64,000 nt of DNA, from assembly GCF_021117295.1 (NCBI RefSeq), contig NZ_CP088247.1:2991001-3055000 (forward strand). The letters are read 5' to 3'. Positions within the stretch are counted from its first letter, which is position 1; every line of letters starts with the position of its first letter. Position numbers and translations under genes: made by a program. This DNA comes from Methylorubrum sp. B1-46 (GTDB lineage: Bacteria > Pseudomonadota > Alphaproteobacteria > Rhizobiales > Beijerinckiaceae). Below are positions 30,755 through 38,977 of the stretch, in pieces. Below the pieces are notes generated by a model, which did no database searches, had not been told where the DNA came from, and was given only the letters and a program-made list of their open reading frames with translations.

Positions 30755-31091
30755 CGTGGGATCGGCGGTCAGGCGGTCTGCGGCGCGATCATTCTAACGG
30801 CGTATTCCCTTACGCAACCTGTCCGAACGCTCGGCTGCATCGCGTCTGTTTTCTCGGCCCACGACCGTCGGGAGCATTCCAGCCCTCCCGATCGATGGCC
30901 GATATCTCGAAGCCCGGGTTTCGCCCTCCGCCAGGGGCTATTCCGGGCCACTCGAACGACATCCTTTCGCCACGCAACCGGCTCGATCCGGCAGCGATCC
31001 GTGCATCCAGACCGGTATGAGGGAAACTGCGTCACCGAGCCGGCGTTGGTCATCCGCGCCTACAAAGGTCGATACGCGAGAGGACATCGCG
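30755..31091. other. Intergenic region, nothing recognised
   Basis: These 337 bases lie between the starts of two divergent genes (DUF1275 and a Gly-rich secreted protein) and should hold both promoters. I see no clear promoter pair, repeat or RNA structure. Short open frames here lack ribosome sites and coding character. Confidence 0.5.
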
Positions 31092-31592
31092 ATGGCGACG
31101 ATGCGAATGCTTCGGTTCGGTTTTCTGGTCACGGCCTTGCAACTCGGCGGCGTGCCCGCCCTGGCACAAACTTCGGTCGGCGGCCTGCCCTCCGGCTTCA
31201 CCGCGCCCGGCCTCCCGTTCGGGCCGACCTCGACGGTTGCCACCGTCGCGGCTCCCACCGCGGCCATGGCGCTGGCCAATCCCGGCGGCTTGCGCTTCGG
31301 TGGTGCGTCCGGGATCTCCGGCCTCGGTACGTCCGCACCTGGACTCCCCGGCAATGCCGGCGGTTTGCGCTTTGGCGGCGCGAGCGTGTCCGGCACTCTC
31401 GGCGGCGGCGGGCTGAGTTCCGGCGGCGGCGGGATCGCAAATGTGGCGCGGCGGCAGCCGGACGACGTGACCGGCAGCATTGGATCGGGCGGCGGCGCCC
31501 CGGCTGGTACCGGTATTTCCGGCGGCGCGGGATTCTCGCCTAGGCCGACCGATGCGTATTTCGACCCGCTCAGCGGCTCCGGACTTCGCTGA
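31092..31592 (+). CDS. Secreted Gly/Ser/Ala-rich repeat protein
   Basis: This 166-residue protein has a signal peptide (MATMRMLRFGFLVTALQLGG, cleavage after PALAQ). A low-complexity mature part rich in Gly, Ser, Ala, Thr and Pro follows. The unit GGLRFGGAS occurs twice, about 30 residues apart, suggesting internal duplication. There is no catalytic motif. GAGAGGACATC precedes the ATG. It may be an envelope or matrix protein; the function is unknown. Confidence 0.6.
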   Translation: MATMRMLRFGFLVTALQLGGVPALAQTSVGGLPSGFTAPGLPFGPTSTVATVAAPTAAMALANPGGLRFGGASGISGLGTSAPGLPGNAGGLRFGGASVSGTLGGGGLSSGGGGIANVARRQPDDVTGSIGSGGGAPAGTGISGGAGFSPRPTDAYFDPLSGSGLR

Positions 31593-31709
31593 AGGCATGG
31601 ACCTCAGCAGCCGGATGGGATGTCCACAGCCTCGAAAGATCCCGGTAAGGTCTCGTTAACCGTTTCGGTATGTTCTATCTTCGTTCTCATGCCGAGTCGG
31701 AGGAAGATT

Positions 31710-31961
31710 ATGCCCAAGCTTCAGACGAGCCACGGCCCGTCCCCCCACTTCGCTGCCTCGGAATGGGAGAGAGCAAGCTCGTGCCCGGTGGAGGACATCG
31801 CCCAGGCCTATCTTAGCAGCACCCAGGGCGATGCGGGGATCGCTCTGCGCTGTGCCATCACCGACGCCTTGTCCGATCTGATGGAGGCCGAGCGTCGGGC
31901 CCGTGAGAACAGCCGCCTTATCTCCCGCGGCTTCGTCCGCAGCGCGCCGGCCGATCGGTAA
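31710..31961 (+). CDS. Small hypothetical protein
   Basis: This 83-residue soluble protein contains CPVEDIAQAYLSSTQGDAGIALRCAITDALSDLMEAERR, a helical pattern with two Cys. The start at 31710 has an excellent GGAGGAAG ribosome site 4 bases upstream, which supports a real gene; upstream in-frame starts lack one. I do not recognise the family. Confidence 0.6.
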   Translation: MPKLQTSHGPSPHFAASEWERASSCPVEDIAQAYLSSTQGDAGIALRCAITDALSDLMEAERRARENSRLISRGFVRSAPADR

Positions 31962-32056
31962 AATGCGTCGTGTGGGCCTCTTGGCTTCTTGGAGCATCGT
32001 CTCGAAAGGTGGCCGCAGGCTTTCGGAAAAAGACGTTGCAAAAACAATAATCTAGA

Positions 32057-32077
32057 GCACCGCTTGAAGTGCGGTGC
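32057..32077 (+). repeat. Stem-loop upstream of the L,D-transpeptidase gene
   Basis: GCACCGC (32057-32063) and GCGGTGC (32071-32077) form a perfect 7-bp stem with a 7-base loop, about 40 bases before the gene. It could be a leader hairpin or an operator. There is no T tract, so it is not a typical terminator. Confidence 0.35.
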
Positions 32078-32119
32078 GGGAGGGGCATGTTGCAGGCATC
32101 GAGCCCCGGAAACGTCCCC

Positions 32120-32746
32120 ATGCGCTTGCCTCTCCTCGCGTTTCTCGCAAGCCTGGCCCTGATCGCAGCCCCTGCTGCGCGGGCCGATCTCCTCATCGCC
32201 GTCGATAAGGATACACAGCGCATGAGCGTCGTGGTCGACGGCACACCGCGCTACGATTGGCCCGTCTCGACGGGGATCGCGGGCCACGACACACCGAATG
32301 GCAGCTATCGGCCGTTCCGCATGGAGAAGAGCCACTTCTCGCGCGAGTGGGACAACGCGCCGATGCCGCACGCGGTGTTCTTCACGCAGGTCGGCCACGC
32401 GATCCACGGTACCACGCAGACTCGCCGCCTCGGCCGCGCTGCTTCGCATGGCTGTGTTCGTCTCTCGCAGCGCAACGCCGCGACGCTGTTCTCCCTAGTG
32501 AAGCAGCAGAAAATGGCCAACACGCGCGTCGTCATCGAGGGCAACCTGAGAGACGCTCCGGTGGCCGAGGTCCAGCGTCCGGTGCGGGCGCGCTCGGTCC
32601 GGCGCAACGACGAGGGCGTGGTAGCGGTGCGCTCACGGGGCCTGACCTGGGAGGACGAGGCCTACGGACCGCCCCCTCGCCGCCGCAACCGGGACGTGTT
32701 CGACGAGGGCTACGGCGTCGGGGTGGGCTACGGTGACCTTTACTGA
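32120..32746 (+). CDS. L,D-transpeptidase (YkuD domain)
   Basis: This 208-residue periplasmic protein has a signal peptide (MRLPLLAFLASLALIAAP, cleavage after AARA). The YkuD domain covers residues 25-145 and has the active-site motif SHGCVRLS, with the catalytic Cys and an upstream His (HAIHGTT). Such enzymes make 3-3 cross-links in peptidoglycan or attach envelope proteins to it. A basic tail with RRRNRD and a Gly/Tyr end follows. An upstream ATG at 32087 behind GGGAGGGG is a possible alternative start that would lengthen the signal peptide. Confidence 0.9.
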   Translation: MRLPLLAFLASLALIAAPAARADLLIAVDKDTQRMSVVVDGTPRYDWPVSTGIAGHDTPNGSYRPFRMEKSHFSREWDNAPMPHAVFFTQVGHAIHGTTQTRRLGRAASHGCVRLSQRNAATLFSLVKQQKMANTRVVIEGNLRDAPVAEVQRPVRARSVRRNDEGVVAVRSRGLTWEDEAYGPPPRRRNRDVFDEGYGVGVGYGDLY

Positions 32747-32766
32747 CGGCGCCGAGCCGGATCAGT

Positions 32767-34113
32767 TCAGTTGGACGCCGTCGCCCCGGTCACCCGCCAC
32801 ACGGCGTTCCCGACGTCGTCGGTCACCAGCAGCGCCCCGGCCTTGTCGATCGCCACGCCGACGGGGCGCCCTTGCGCCTTCTCCTCAGCATTGAGGAAGC
32901 CCGTCAGAGTATCGACCGGCGCGCCGGAAGGTTTGCCGTCTTGGAACGGCACGTAGATCACCTTGTAGCCGCTCTTCGGGCGGCGGTTCCATGAGCCGTG
33001 CTGGGCCACGAACAGGCCGCTCTTCCAGGCATCCGGCAGGTTCGATCCCATCGAGAAGGCGATGCCGAGCGACGCCGTATGCGTGCCGACGGCATAATCC
33101 GGCGCGATGGCCCGCTTCACCTTCTCCGGCTGCGGCGGCTGCACCCGCTCGTCCACGTGCTGGCCCCAGTAGCTCCAGGGCCAACCGTAGAAGGCGCCCT
33201 CCGTCACGCGGGTGATGTAATCGGGCACGAGATCGCTGCCGATCTCGTCGCGCTCGTTCACGGCCGTCCAGAGGTCGCCGCTCCTCGGCTCGAAGGCGAG
33301 GCCATTCGGGTTGCGCAGGCCGGTGGCGTATTCGCGCATCCCCTTGGTGGCGAGGGTGTATTCCCAGATCGCCGCGCGGCCCTTCTCGATGTCGAGTCCG
33401 TTCTCGCCGACATTGCTGTTCGAGCCGACAGTGATGAAGAGCTTCTTGCCGTCCGGGCTCGCGACGACGTTCTTAGTCCAGTGGTGGTTGATGCCGGCGG
33501 GCAGGTCGACGACCTTTTCCGGCCTCGCCGCGATCTCCGTCTGACCCTCGGAATAGGGGACGCGCACCAGGGCGTCGGCATTCGCCACGTAGAGGTCGGA
33601 GCCGACCAGCGCCATCCCGAACGGCGAGGTGAGGCCCTTGAGGAAGATGTGGCGCTCCTCGGCCACGCCGTCGCCGTCCCGGTCGCGAAGGAGCACGATG
33701 CGGTCGGCGCTGACGCCGCCGGCCCCGGCCATGCTCTTCACTTTGTCGGCAACCCAGTCGGTGACGCTGGTGGAATGGTCGCCGGATTTCGGTGCCTGGC
33801 TCTCGGCGACGAGAACGTCGCCGTTGGGCAGCACGTAGGGCCAGCGCGGATGATCGAGACCGGTGGCGAAGGCGGCGACGCTCAGGCCCTGCGCCGCCTT
33901 CGGCTTGGCGCCGTCCTGCCGGCGTGCCACGCGGGCGATGTTGACGGTGGGCATCAGCGTCGGGTTCGGCGCCGGCAAGGATGGGCTCACCCCGCTGCTT
34001 GCCGCCACGTCGAGCGCGGCGGATTCCGGATAGACGACGAAGCGCAGGAACGCTGCCCCTCCGAGCAGCATGACGGCGAGCGCGGAGAGGCCGATCTTAG
34101 CGGAGCTTCGCAT
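32767..34113 (-). CDS. PQQ-dependent sugar (glucose/sorbosone) dehydrogenase family protein
   Basis: This 448-residue protein has an N-terminal membrane anchor or signal (residues 8-25, [19 protein letters not shown]). A six-bladed beta-propeller of the soluble quinoprotein glucose dehydrogenase/L-sorbosone dehydrogenase type follows. Family-typical segments are [65 protein letters not shown] and [14 protein letters not shown]. It should oxidise an aldose or sorbosone-type sugar in the periplasm with PQQ; the actual substrate is unknown. It is preceded at 21 bases by a 71-residue gene in the same operon. Confidence 0.88.
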   Translation of the reverse strand: MRSSAKIGLSALAVMLLGGAAFLRFVVYPESAALDVAASSGVSPSLPAPNPTLMPTVNIARVARRQDGAKPKAAQGLSVAAFATGLDHPRWPYVLPNGDVLVAESQAPKSGDHSTSVTDWVADKVKSMAGAGGVSADRIVLLRDRDGDGVAEERHIFLKGLTSPFGMALVGSDLYVANADALVRVPYSEGQTEIAARPEKVVDLPAGINHHWTKNVVASPDGKKLFITVGSNSNVGENGLDIEKGRAAIWEYTLATKGMREYATGLRNPNGLAFEPRSGDLWTAVNERDEIGSDLVPDYITRVTEGAFYGWPWSYWGQHVDERVQPPQPEKVKRAIAPDYAVGTHTASLGIAFSMGSNLPDAWKSGLFVAQHGSWNRRPKSGYKVIYVPFQDGKPSGAPVDTLTGFLNAEEKAQGRPVGVAIDKAGALLVTDDVGNAVWRVTGATASN

Positions 34114-34134
34114 CGAAACCTCGGCGAAAACGGA

Positions 34135-34350
34135 TCAGACCGGCGTCGCGGCGGCCTGCAGGGCGGTCTCCTCGGCGCCGGGATGGCGGCGGGTCGAGTA
34201 GTAGAGCCCGATGGCGTTCCAGAACGCGTCGCGCTGCTCGTGGGTGAAGCGTTGCAGCGACACCTCCAGCGCCGCGCGACCGGCCGCGGCGGCCTCCTCG
34301 CGCATCCGCTCATCGAAGGCGCCCGGCGATTCCACATTCGCTTCCACCAT
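34135..34350 (-). CDS. Small hypothetical protein upstream of the PQQ dehydrogenase
   Basis: This 71-residue acidic, helical protein (MVEANVESPGAFDERMREE, then RFTHEQRDAFWNAIGLYYSTRR) has no signal or membrane segment. It ends 21 bases before the PQQ dehydrogenase start, so the two probably share a message. The frame extends upstream to 34458, but residues before 34350 look non-coding. The family is not recognised. Confidence 0.6.
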   Translation of the reverse strand: MVEANVESPGAFDERMREEAAAAGRAALEVSLQRFTHEQRDAFWNAIGLYYSTRRHPGAEETALQAAATPV

Positions 34351-34558
34351 GGTTCGGCCCTTCGCTGACGATGCTCCAAAGCAATCAACGTTGGAGTTCG
34401 CCGCACCGTTCAATCGGCTCGGAGGGATGGTGGAGAGCAGGCGTGTGCCAAAGGACACACCCCCCTGGAATCACGGTCCAGGCTTAACAGTTTCTTTGCT
34501 CCTGTGGGCAGAATGGTCCAGCTTTACCGTCGACCGTCGTCAGCCTTCAGGAGCCTGC

Positions 34559-35296
34559 ATGCAAGCCGACCGGACCTTCCGTCTCCTCTGCCTCTTCGGG
34601 CTAGCGCTGACCGGTTCGGGTCTTGGGGGCTGCGGTGTGCTTCCGCATCAAGCCGAGTTGACGACGGGATCGATCGCAACAAATGCCAAGGTCGTGCAGG
34701 CGCCGACCGCCGCCGACAAGGAATGCCTCGCCCGCGCGATGTATTTCGAGTCGGTCCGCAGCGACGAGGACGGGCTTTTCGCCGTCGGCACTGTGGTGAT
34801 GAACCGTCTCGACGCCCCGGCCTATCCCGGCCGGATCTGCGAGGTGGTGGGCCAGAAGCGGCAATTCGCCAACGGCGTGCTGACCAAGCCCGTGCGCGAT
34901 CAGGACCGGCCGCGCCTGGAAAAGGTCGCCGACGCGCTGCTCTCCGGCAAGCGCCACGAAACCGTCGGGCCGGCGCTCCACTTCCATACGGCGGGCTATA
35001 AGTTCCCCTACAACAACATGCACTATGTCGCCGCGGCCGGCGGCAACGTCTTCTATGAGAAGAGCGACCGCGAGGGTTACCTCCCGGCGGTCCAGCCCCG
35101 CGCCGTGGTGCAGACCGCCAGCGGCCGCCTGATGCCGCTTCAGGTCGCTGCCGTGAAGTCGGGCATGATCGGCCAGCCGCTCACCGGCCGTGTCCAGCCG
35201 ACGCTGACCGCCGATTACACCGCGCCCGCCGCACCGGAGCTGCGCGTCCCCGGCCCGGCCCGCTACGCCTCGGCTCCCGGACGCGACAGGAACTGA
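34559..35296 (+). CDS. Cell-wall hydrolase, SleB-type, predicted lipoprotein
   Basis: This 245-residue protein has a lipoprotein signal peptide ending in a lipobox-like LGGC at about residues 22-25. A SleB/hydrolase_2 domain follows (about 50-165), with AARAMYFESVRSDEDGL-like features (ECLARAMYFES, VGTVVMNRLD, ICEVVGQKRQFA) and FHTAGYKFPYNNMHYVA. The catalytic Glu would be in MYFES. Such enzymes cleave peptidoglycan as lytic transglycosylases or glucosaminidases. AGGAGCC precedes the ATG, which is chosen because it starts the signal peptide. The C-terminal 80 residues are Pro/Ala-rich. Confidence 0.85.
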   Translation: MQADRTFRLLCLFGLALTGSGLGGCGVLPHQAELTTGSIATNAKVVQAPTAADKECLARAMYFESVRSDEDGLFAVGTVVMNRLDAPAYPGRICEVVGQKRQFANGVLTKPVRDQDRPRLEKVADALLSGKRHETVGPALHFHTAGYKFPYNNMHYVAAAGGNVFYEKSDREGYLPAVQPRAVVQTASGRLMPLQVAAVKSGMIGQPLTGRVQPTLTADYTAPAAPELRVPGPARYASAPGRDRN

Positions 35297-35430
35297 CGAT
35301 TGTCACACGGCAGGGTTACGGCCAGGGCAGGTTGTCGCCCCCGCCCTATGCGCCGGTAGCGTGAGGCCTTAAGTCAAGGACGCGGCCGGGCTGCCCGGTC
35401 CGGCTCCCGTGAGGCTCACCCCGCATCGCC

Positions 35431-36435
35431 ATGGCCGTCGTCCTCGACCTCCTGAACAACGACACCCGGCCCAAGGGGGACGCGCCCGCACGGCCGCGCC
35501 ATCCCGAGAAGGCACACCGGCCCGACACCGCCATCCAGCGGAAACCCGACTGGATCCGGGTGAAGGCGCCGGGCTCGAAACTCTGGGCCGAGACCAAAGA
35601 CATCGTCCGCGCCAACAACCTCGTCACCGTCTGCGAGGAGGCGGGCTGCCCCAACATCGGTGAGTGCTGGGAGAAGCGGCACGCCACCTTCATGATCATG
35701 GGTGACACCTGCACCCGCGCCTGCTCGTTCTGCAACGTGCGCACCGGTCTGCCGGAAGGGCTCGACGCGGCCGAGCCGGAGAAGGTCGCCGATGCGGTGG
35801 CCAAGCTCGGGCTGCACCACGTCGTCGTCACCTCGGTGGACCGCGACGACCTGAAGGACGGCGGCGCCGAGCATTTCTCCCGCACCATCGCCGCGATCCG
35901 CCGGGCCAGCCCCGGAACCACCGTCGAAATCCTGACGCCCGATTTCCTGCGCAAGCCCGGCGCCCTCGAAGTCGTGGTCGCAGCCAAGCCCGACGTGTTC
36001 AACCACAACCTCGAGACCGTGCCCGGCAAGTACGTCACCGTGCGGCCCGGCGCCCGATACTTTCACTCGGTGCGCCTGTTGCAGCGGGTGAAGGAACTCG
36101 ACCCGACGATCTTCACCAAATCCGGCATCATGGTGGGGTTGGGAGAGGAACGGAACGAAGTCGTGCAGCTCATGGACGATCTGCGCTCGGCAGAGGTCGA
36201 CTTCCTCACCATCGGGCAATATCTGCAACCGACCCGCAAGCACCATGAGGTTGTGCGCTTCGTGCCGCCGGACGAGTTCAAAGCCTACGAGACCACGGCC
36301 TATGCCAAGGGCTTCCTGCTGGTCTCGGCGACGCCGCTCACGCGGTCGTCGCATCACGCCGGCGAGGATTTCGCCCGGCTGAAGGCGGCGCGTCTGGCCA
36401 AGCTCGGCCCCGCACCCGTCGCCGTCAGCGCCTGA
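35431..36435 (+). CDS. lipA: Lipoyl synthase
   Basis: LipA is a radical-SAM enzyme that inserts two sulfurs into octanoylated lipoyl domains. The 334-residue protein has the auxiliary cluster motif [13 protein letters not shown] and the radical-SAM motif CTRACSFC. It also has [35 protein letters not shown] and a C-terminal serine in [10 protein letters not shown], as required. It supplies the cofactor for the pdhB and pdhC lipoyl domains encoded upstream in this window. It is followed closely (6 bases) by a COQ10/RatA-type gene, a common pairing in alphaproteobacteria. Confidence 0.97.
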   Translation: MAVVLDLLNNDTRPKGDAPARPRHPEKAHRPDTAIQRKPDWIRVKAPGSKLWAETKDIVRANNLVTVCEEAGCPNIGECWEKRHATFMIMGDTCTRACSFCNVRTGLPEGLDAAEPEKVADAVAKLGLHHVVVTSVDRDDLKDGGAEHFSRTIAAIRRASPGTTVEILTPDFLRKPGALEVVVAAKPDVFNHNLETVPGKYVTVRPGARYFHSVRLLQRVKELDPTIFTKSGIMVGLGEERNEVVQLMDDLRSAEVDFLTIGQYLQPTRKHHEVVRFVPPDEFKAYETTAYAKGFLLVSATPLTRSSHHAGEDFARLKAARLAKLGPAPVAVSA

Positions 36436-36441
36436 GCCCGA

Positions 36442-36900
36442 ATGCCCTCTTTCCGCATCACGAGGAACGTGCGCCACTCGGCGACGCAGATGTACGATCT
36501 CGTCGCCGATATCGAGCGCTATCCCGAGTTTCTGCCGCTGTGCGAGTCGCTGCGGGTGCTACGCGATGCCGAGGGGCCGAACGGCACCAAGGTGCGGGTG
36601 GCGGAGATGGGCGTCGGCTACAAGGCGATCCGCGAGCGTTTCACAACCCGCGTCAGCCTCGACCGCGACAATCGCAAGATCGTCGCGGAATACATCGACG
36701 GCCCGTTCAAGCACCTCGAGAATCGCTGGACGTTCCGCGATGCGGAGGGCGGCGGCTGCGAAGTCGATTTCTTCATCACCTACGAGTTCAAAAGCCGGAC
36801 GCTCGGGCTCCTCATGGGCACGATGTTCGACCGAGCCTTCCGCAAGTTCACCGACGCGTTCGAGGGCCGTGCCGCCGCGATCTACGGCGCGCCCGCCTGA
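36442..36900 (+). CDS. COQ10/RatA-type START-domain protein
   Basis: This 152-residue protein of the polyketide-cyclase/START fold resembles Coq10, a ubiquinone-binding chaperone, and E. coli RatA. Matching segments are RNVRHSATQMYDLVADIERYPEFLP, VGYKAIRERFTTRV, EYIDGPFKHLENRWTF and the C-terminal FRKFTDAFEGRA. It likely binds ubiquinone or a related lipid. The RatA toxin label is unlikely to be meaningful here. It lies 6 bases after lipA. Confidence 0.9.
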   Translation: MPSFRITRNVRHSATQMYDLVADIERYPEFLPLCESLRVLRDAEGPNGTKVRVAEMGVGYKAIRERFTTRVSLDRDNRKIVAEYIDGPFKHLENRWTFRDAEGGGCEVDFFITYEFKSRTLGLLMGTMFDRAFRKFTDAFEGRAAAIYGAPA

Positions 36901-37161
36901 TTCGACCGTTCGGCAAAGACGCTCACGCGGACCACAGGCAGGATGTCTGCCCCTGAAATCGGCATTCCTCTCGAACTGCCGGATCTCACCCGGTGTCGGA
37001 GACGACTTCTCCAGTGAGCGTTGGTGGCGTGAAGCGCCGTAATGTCCGGCAGGCCATAAGGGCAGCGGAGCATCAACATGACGGCCATCCGCCGTGAACG
37101 AAAGCAGCAACGATCCGGCAGCTGAAGTCATTTTCCGAAAGTCGACGGCCACCTTTCGGGT

Positions 37162-37647
37162 CTACGTCTCTCGCGTGATCTCCGTGAAAGGCTGATCACG
37201 GATGACCTTATCGACGAGGATGTGAGACGAATCCCTGTGCGCGGGATTGATGAGTACGTTCCAGCGGTTCGGGCCCGTCACAGAGGGAACACACAAGAGA
37301 GGCGCCCTGCAGGAGAGTAGCCAGTCGTCGCCATAGGGCTGGCAGATTGCGTAGCCCGCCGCCTTGTCGCTCCACCCACCGGGCAGATCATCGAGCGTGA
37401 TGATCTCCATTTTCAGGCCCCGCGGAACGCCGATTTTAAGCATGACGTAGTCGTCAGGCAGAAGCCAAGCGTCTCCGACGTATCGCAGCAATTCCAGGAG
37501 CGAAGTGCTGGGATCGGCGGCGCAGTAGACGACAGGCTTAGGGCGCGTATGCCAGCGCCCCGAGACCCGTTGCCCTCCGCTTCCGGTCAGATCCTCGCGG
37601 CGTGCGATCCGCCATATGAAATCGACGGGTTCATTAGGCGACCACAC
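37162..37647 (-). CDS. RES-domain toxin (NAD+-degrading type)
   Basis: This 161-residue RES-family toxin starts from GTG 37647. The RES core FIWRIARREDLTG, GGQRVSGRWH and VVYCAADPSTSLLELL keeps the conserved Arg (R31), Tyr (Y41) and Glu (E52). Characterised RES toxins of type II systems deplete cellular NAD+. The start overlaps the antitoxin stop by 14 bases, as expected for translational coupling. The frame extends upstream to 37737, but that part overlaps the antitoxin and does not match RES proteins. It is probably functional, since no frameshift is seen. Confidence 0.88.
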   Translation of the reverse strand: MWSPNEPVDFIWRIARREDLTGSGGQRVSGRWHTRPKPVVYCAADPSTSLLELLRYVGDAWLLPDDYVMLKIGVPRGLKMEIITLDDLPGGWSDKAAGYAICQPYGDDWLLSCRAPLLCVPSVTGPNRWNVLINPAHRDSSHILVDKVIRDQPFTEITRET

Positions 37648-38044
37648 TATGGTTGATCCGCAACAGGGCCTCTTCAACCAGAGTGGCACCAGTTTCGCGG
37701 ACGAGCAAGTCCATTGGCCTCGCGCCGAGAACCTCATTCGGCAGATGAAGCCACGTCATGGCCTTGCTACTATTCCTGAAGACTTTTTCAGCTAAATTGG
37801 CAATCCTCAGCACCCGAACAGCACGATCTGTCATGTCGGGGCTTAGTTTCGCGCCAGCCTCGGACAGCTTAATAATGTTGCCGCGCGGACCAAGCACTTT
37901 TTCAATTATATCTTTATCGAGGCCGATTTTCTCCATTTCGGTTACCGTGCTGGCCGGCATCGAGTAATCCGAGGGAGACAGGCGGACTTCCTGTTCAACC
38001 GTTGCGGCGATTTCGCCGAACACGCTTGGGTGAGGTGCATACAT
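37634..38044 (-). CDS. Xre/MbcA/ParS-type antitoxin (DUF2384)
   Basis: This 136-residue antitoxin has an N-terminal Xre-like helical region and the C-terminal toxin-binding DUF2384 domain. That domain reads AEKVFRNSSKAMTWLHLPN, then EVLGARPMDLLVRETGATLVEEALLRI. It precedes and overlaps the RES toxin, the usual order of Res-Xre systems, and would neutralise the toxin and repress the operon. Codon choice looks less GC-rich than in neighbouring core genes, consistent with acquired DNA. Confidence 0.88.
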   Translation of the reverse strand: MYAPHPSVFGEIAATVEQEVRLSPSDYSMPASTVTEMEKIGLDKDIIEKVLGPRGNIIKLSEAGAKLSPDMTDRAVRVLRIANLAEKVFRNSSKAMTWLHLPNEVLGARPMDLLVRETGATLVEEALLRINHSVVA

Positions 38045-38656
38045 GGCAGCATCCAGTTCCGAGCGGCCCGATCCACCTTTCCAGCCAAGCTTAGCATTGC
38101 CTCGTCGAAGGTGGTCTGGGATTCGTATCTCTCAAGAGGTTAATAATCTGTTAATCGTTGGTAAGTGCGCCAACGCATGATCCTCCTCATAGGCCATGTC
38201 AATCACACCGCTCCGCCGGGAGGCCAGAAAGTCGAATTTCACCTGTGAATTCCAAAGTTTGCCGGGTATCGCCCGCGGAAGCGGACAAGACGCGGAGCGA
38301 TGGTCGAAGAGCATCCGGCGATCGGCCTGGGCGTCCGCAGATCAAAATCGTTAACGGTCACCACCGTGTCGGTTTGAACTCGTGTCCCCTGCCAACGCTT
38401 GGACCGATCCGGTTCATCGGCGTTGCTTCAGATACACTCAACGCAGCACACGAAACATCGCTGGCTCTTGGAGGCCGCTCCCTCGAAATCCAGCATCGAA
38501 TCGATTCGTATCGAATTCGGCCCATGCGGGATTCTAGGAAAATTTTTTGCATATCAAAAAAATCAGACGCAATGGCGATGGAAACACTCTCGATATCTAC
38601 AACATGACCCTTTCTCTGCTCGGAGCGTTTGGCAGTCGTGAACTCGAGCCGATACG
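38045..38656. other. Gene-poor AT-richer region upstream of the toxin-antitoxin pair
   Basis: These 612 bases have no convincing gene. A 60-codon minus-strand frame (38132-38314) starts with ATG but has no recognised domain, and other short frames look random. Composition is visibly more AT-rich than in the flanks. The region probably holds the antitoxin promoter near 38045-38160 and decayed or acquired DNA. Confidence 0.5.
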
Positions 38657-38977
38657 CTACCTGAGAAACCGCCCCGCCCGTGCCTCCAGCAAGCTCACCA
38701 GCGCCGGCTCCATGAAGGCGTAGTCGTCGCGCACGTCGAGGCAGACGATCCGGAGGTGACGCAGGTCCGGTCCGAACCGGCGCATCAGCTTGCGCCGGTG
38801 CGAGCGCTCCATCACAACGACAATCTCCGCCCAGGCCAGATGATCAGCCTCGATGGGTTCGTCCGCATCGTCGGAGACGCCCGCCGAGGCCGTTTCAACG
38901 CCCACCCATCGCGAGAAGATCTGCTCCGCGGTCGGGCTGCGGGCGCGGGCCCGGCCGCAGACGAACAGGATCCTCAC
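38657..38977 (-). CDS. Low-molecular-weight protein-tyrosine-phosphatase-like protein
   Basis: This short (106-residue) member of the LMW phosphatase superfamily has the P-loop C7-x5-R13-S14 in FVCGRARARSPTAEQIF. The usual Asn in CxxNxxRS is replaced. A later LDVRDDYAFMEP segment provides the candidate general-acid Asp. It may dephosphorylate proteins or small phosphoesters; the substrate is unknown. The GTG start overlaps the stop of the ABC exporter gene by 4 bases (GTGA), so translation is coupled to that transporter. Confidence 0.75.
   Translation of the reverse strand: MRILFVCGRARARSPTAEQIFSRWVGVETASAGVSDDADEPIEADHLAWAEIVVVMERSHRRKLMRRFGPDLRHLRIVCLDVRDDYAFMEPALVSLLEARAGRFLR

Noticed and set aside
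36442..36900. RatA-type toxin call for the gene after lipA
   Set aside because: The fold is shared with Coq10; position behind lipA and sequence fit a quinone-binding role better than a toxin.
38132..38314. 60-codon minus-strand frame upstream of the antitoxin
   Set aside because: No ribosome site, domain or conserved pattern visible; listed only as part of the gene-poor region.
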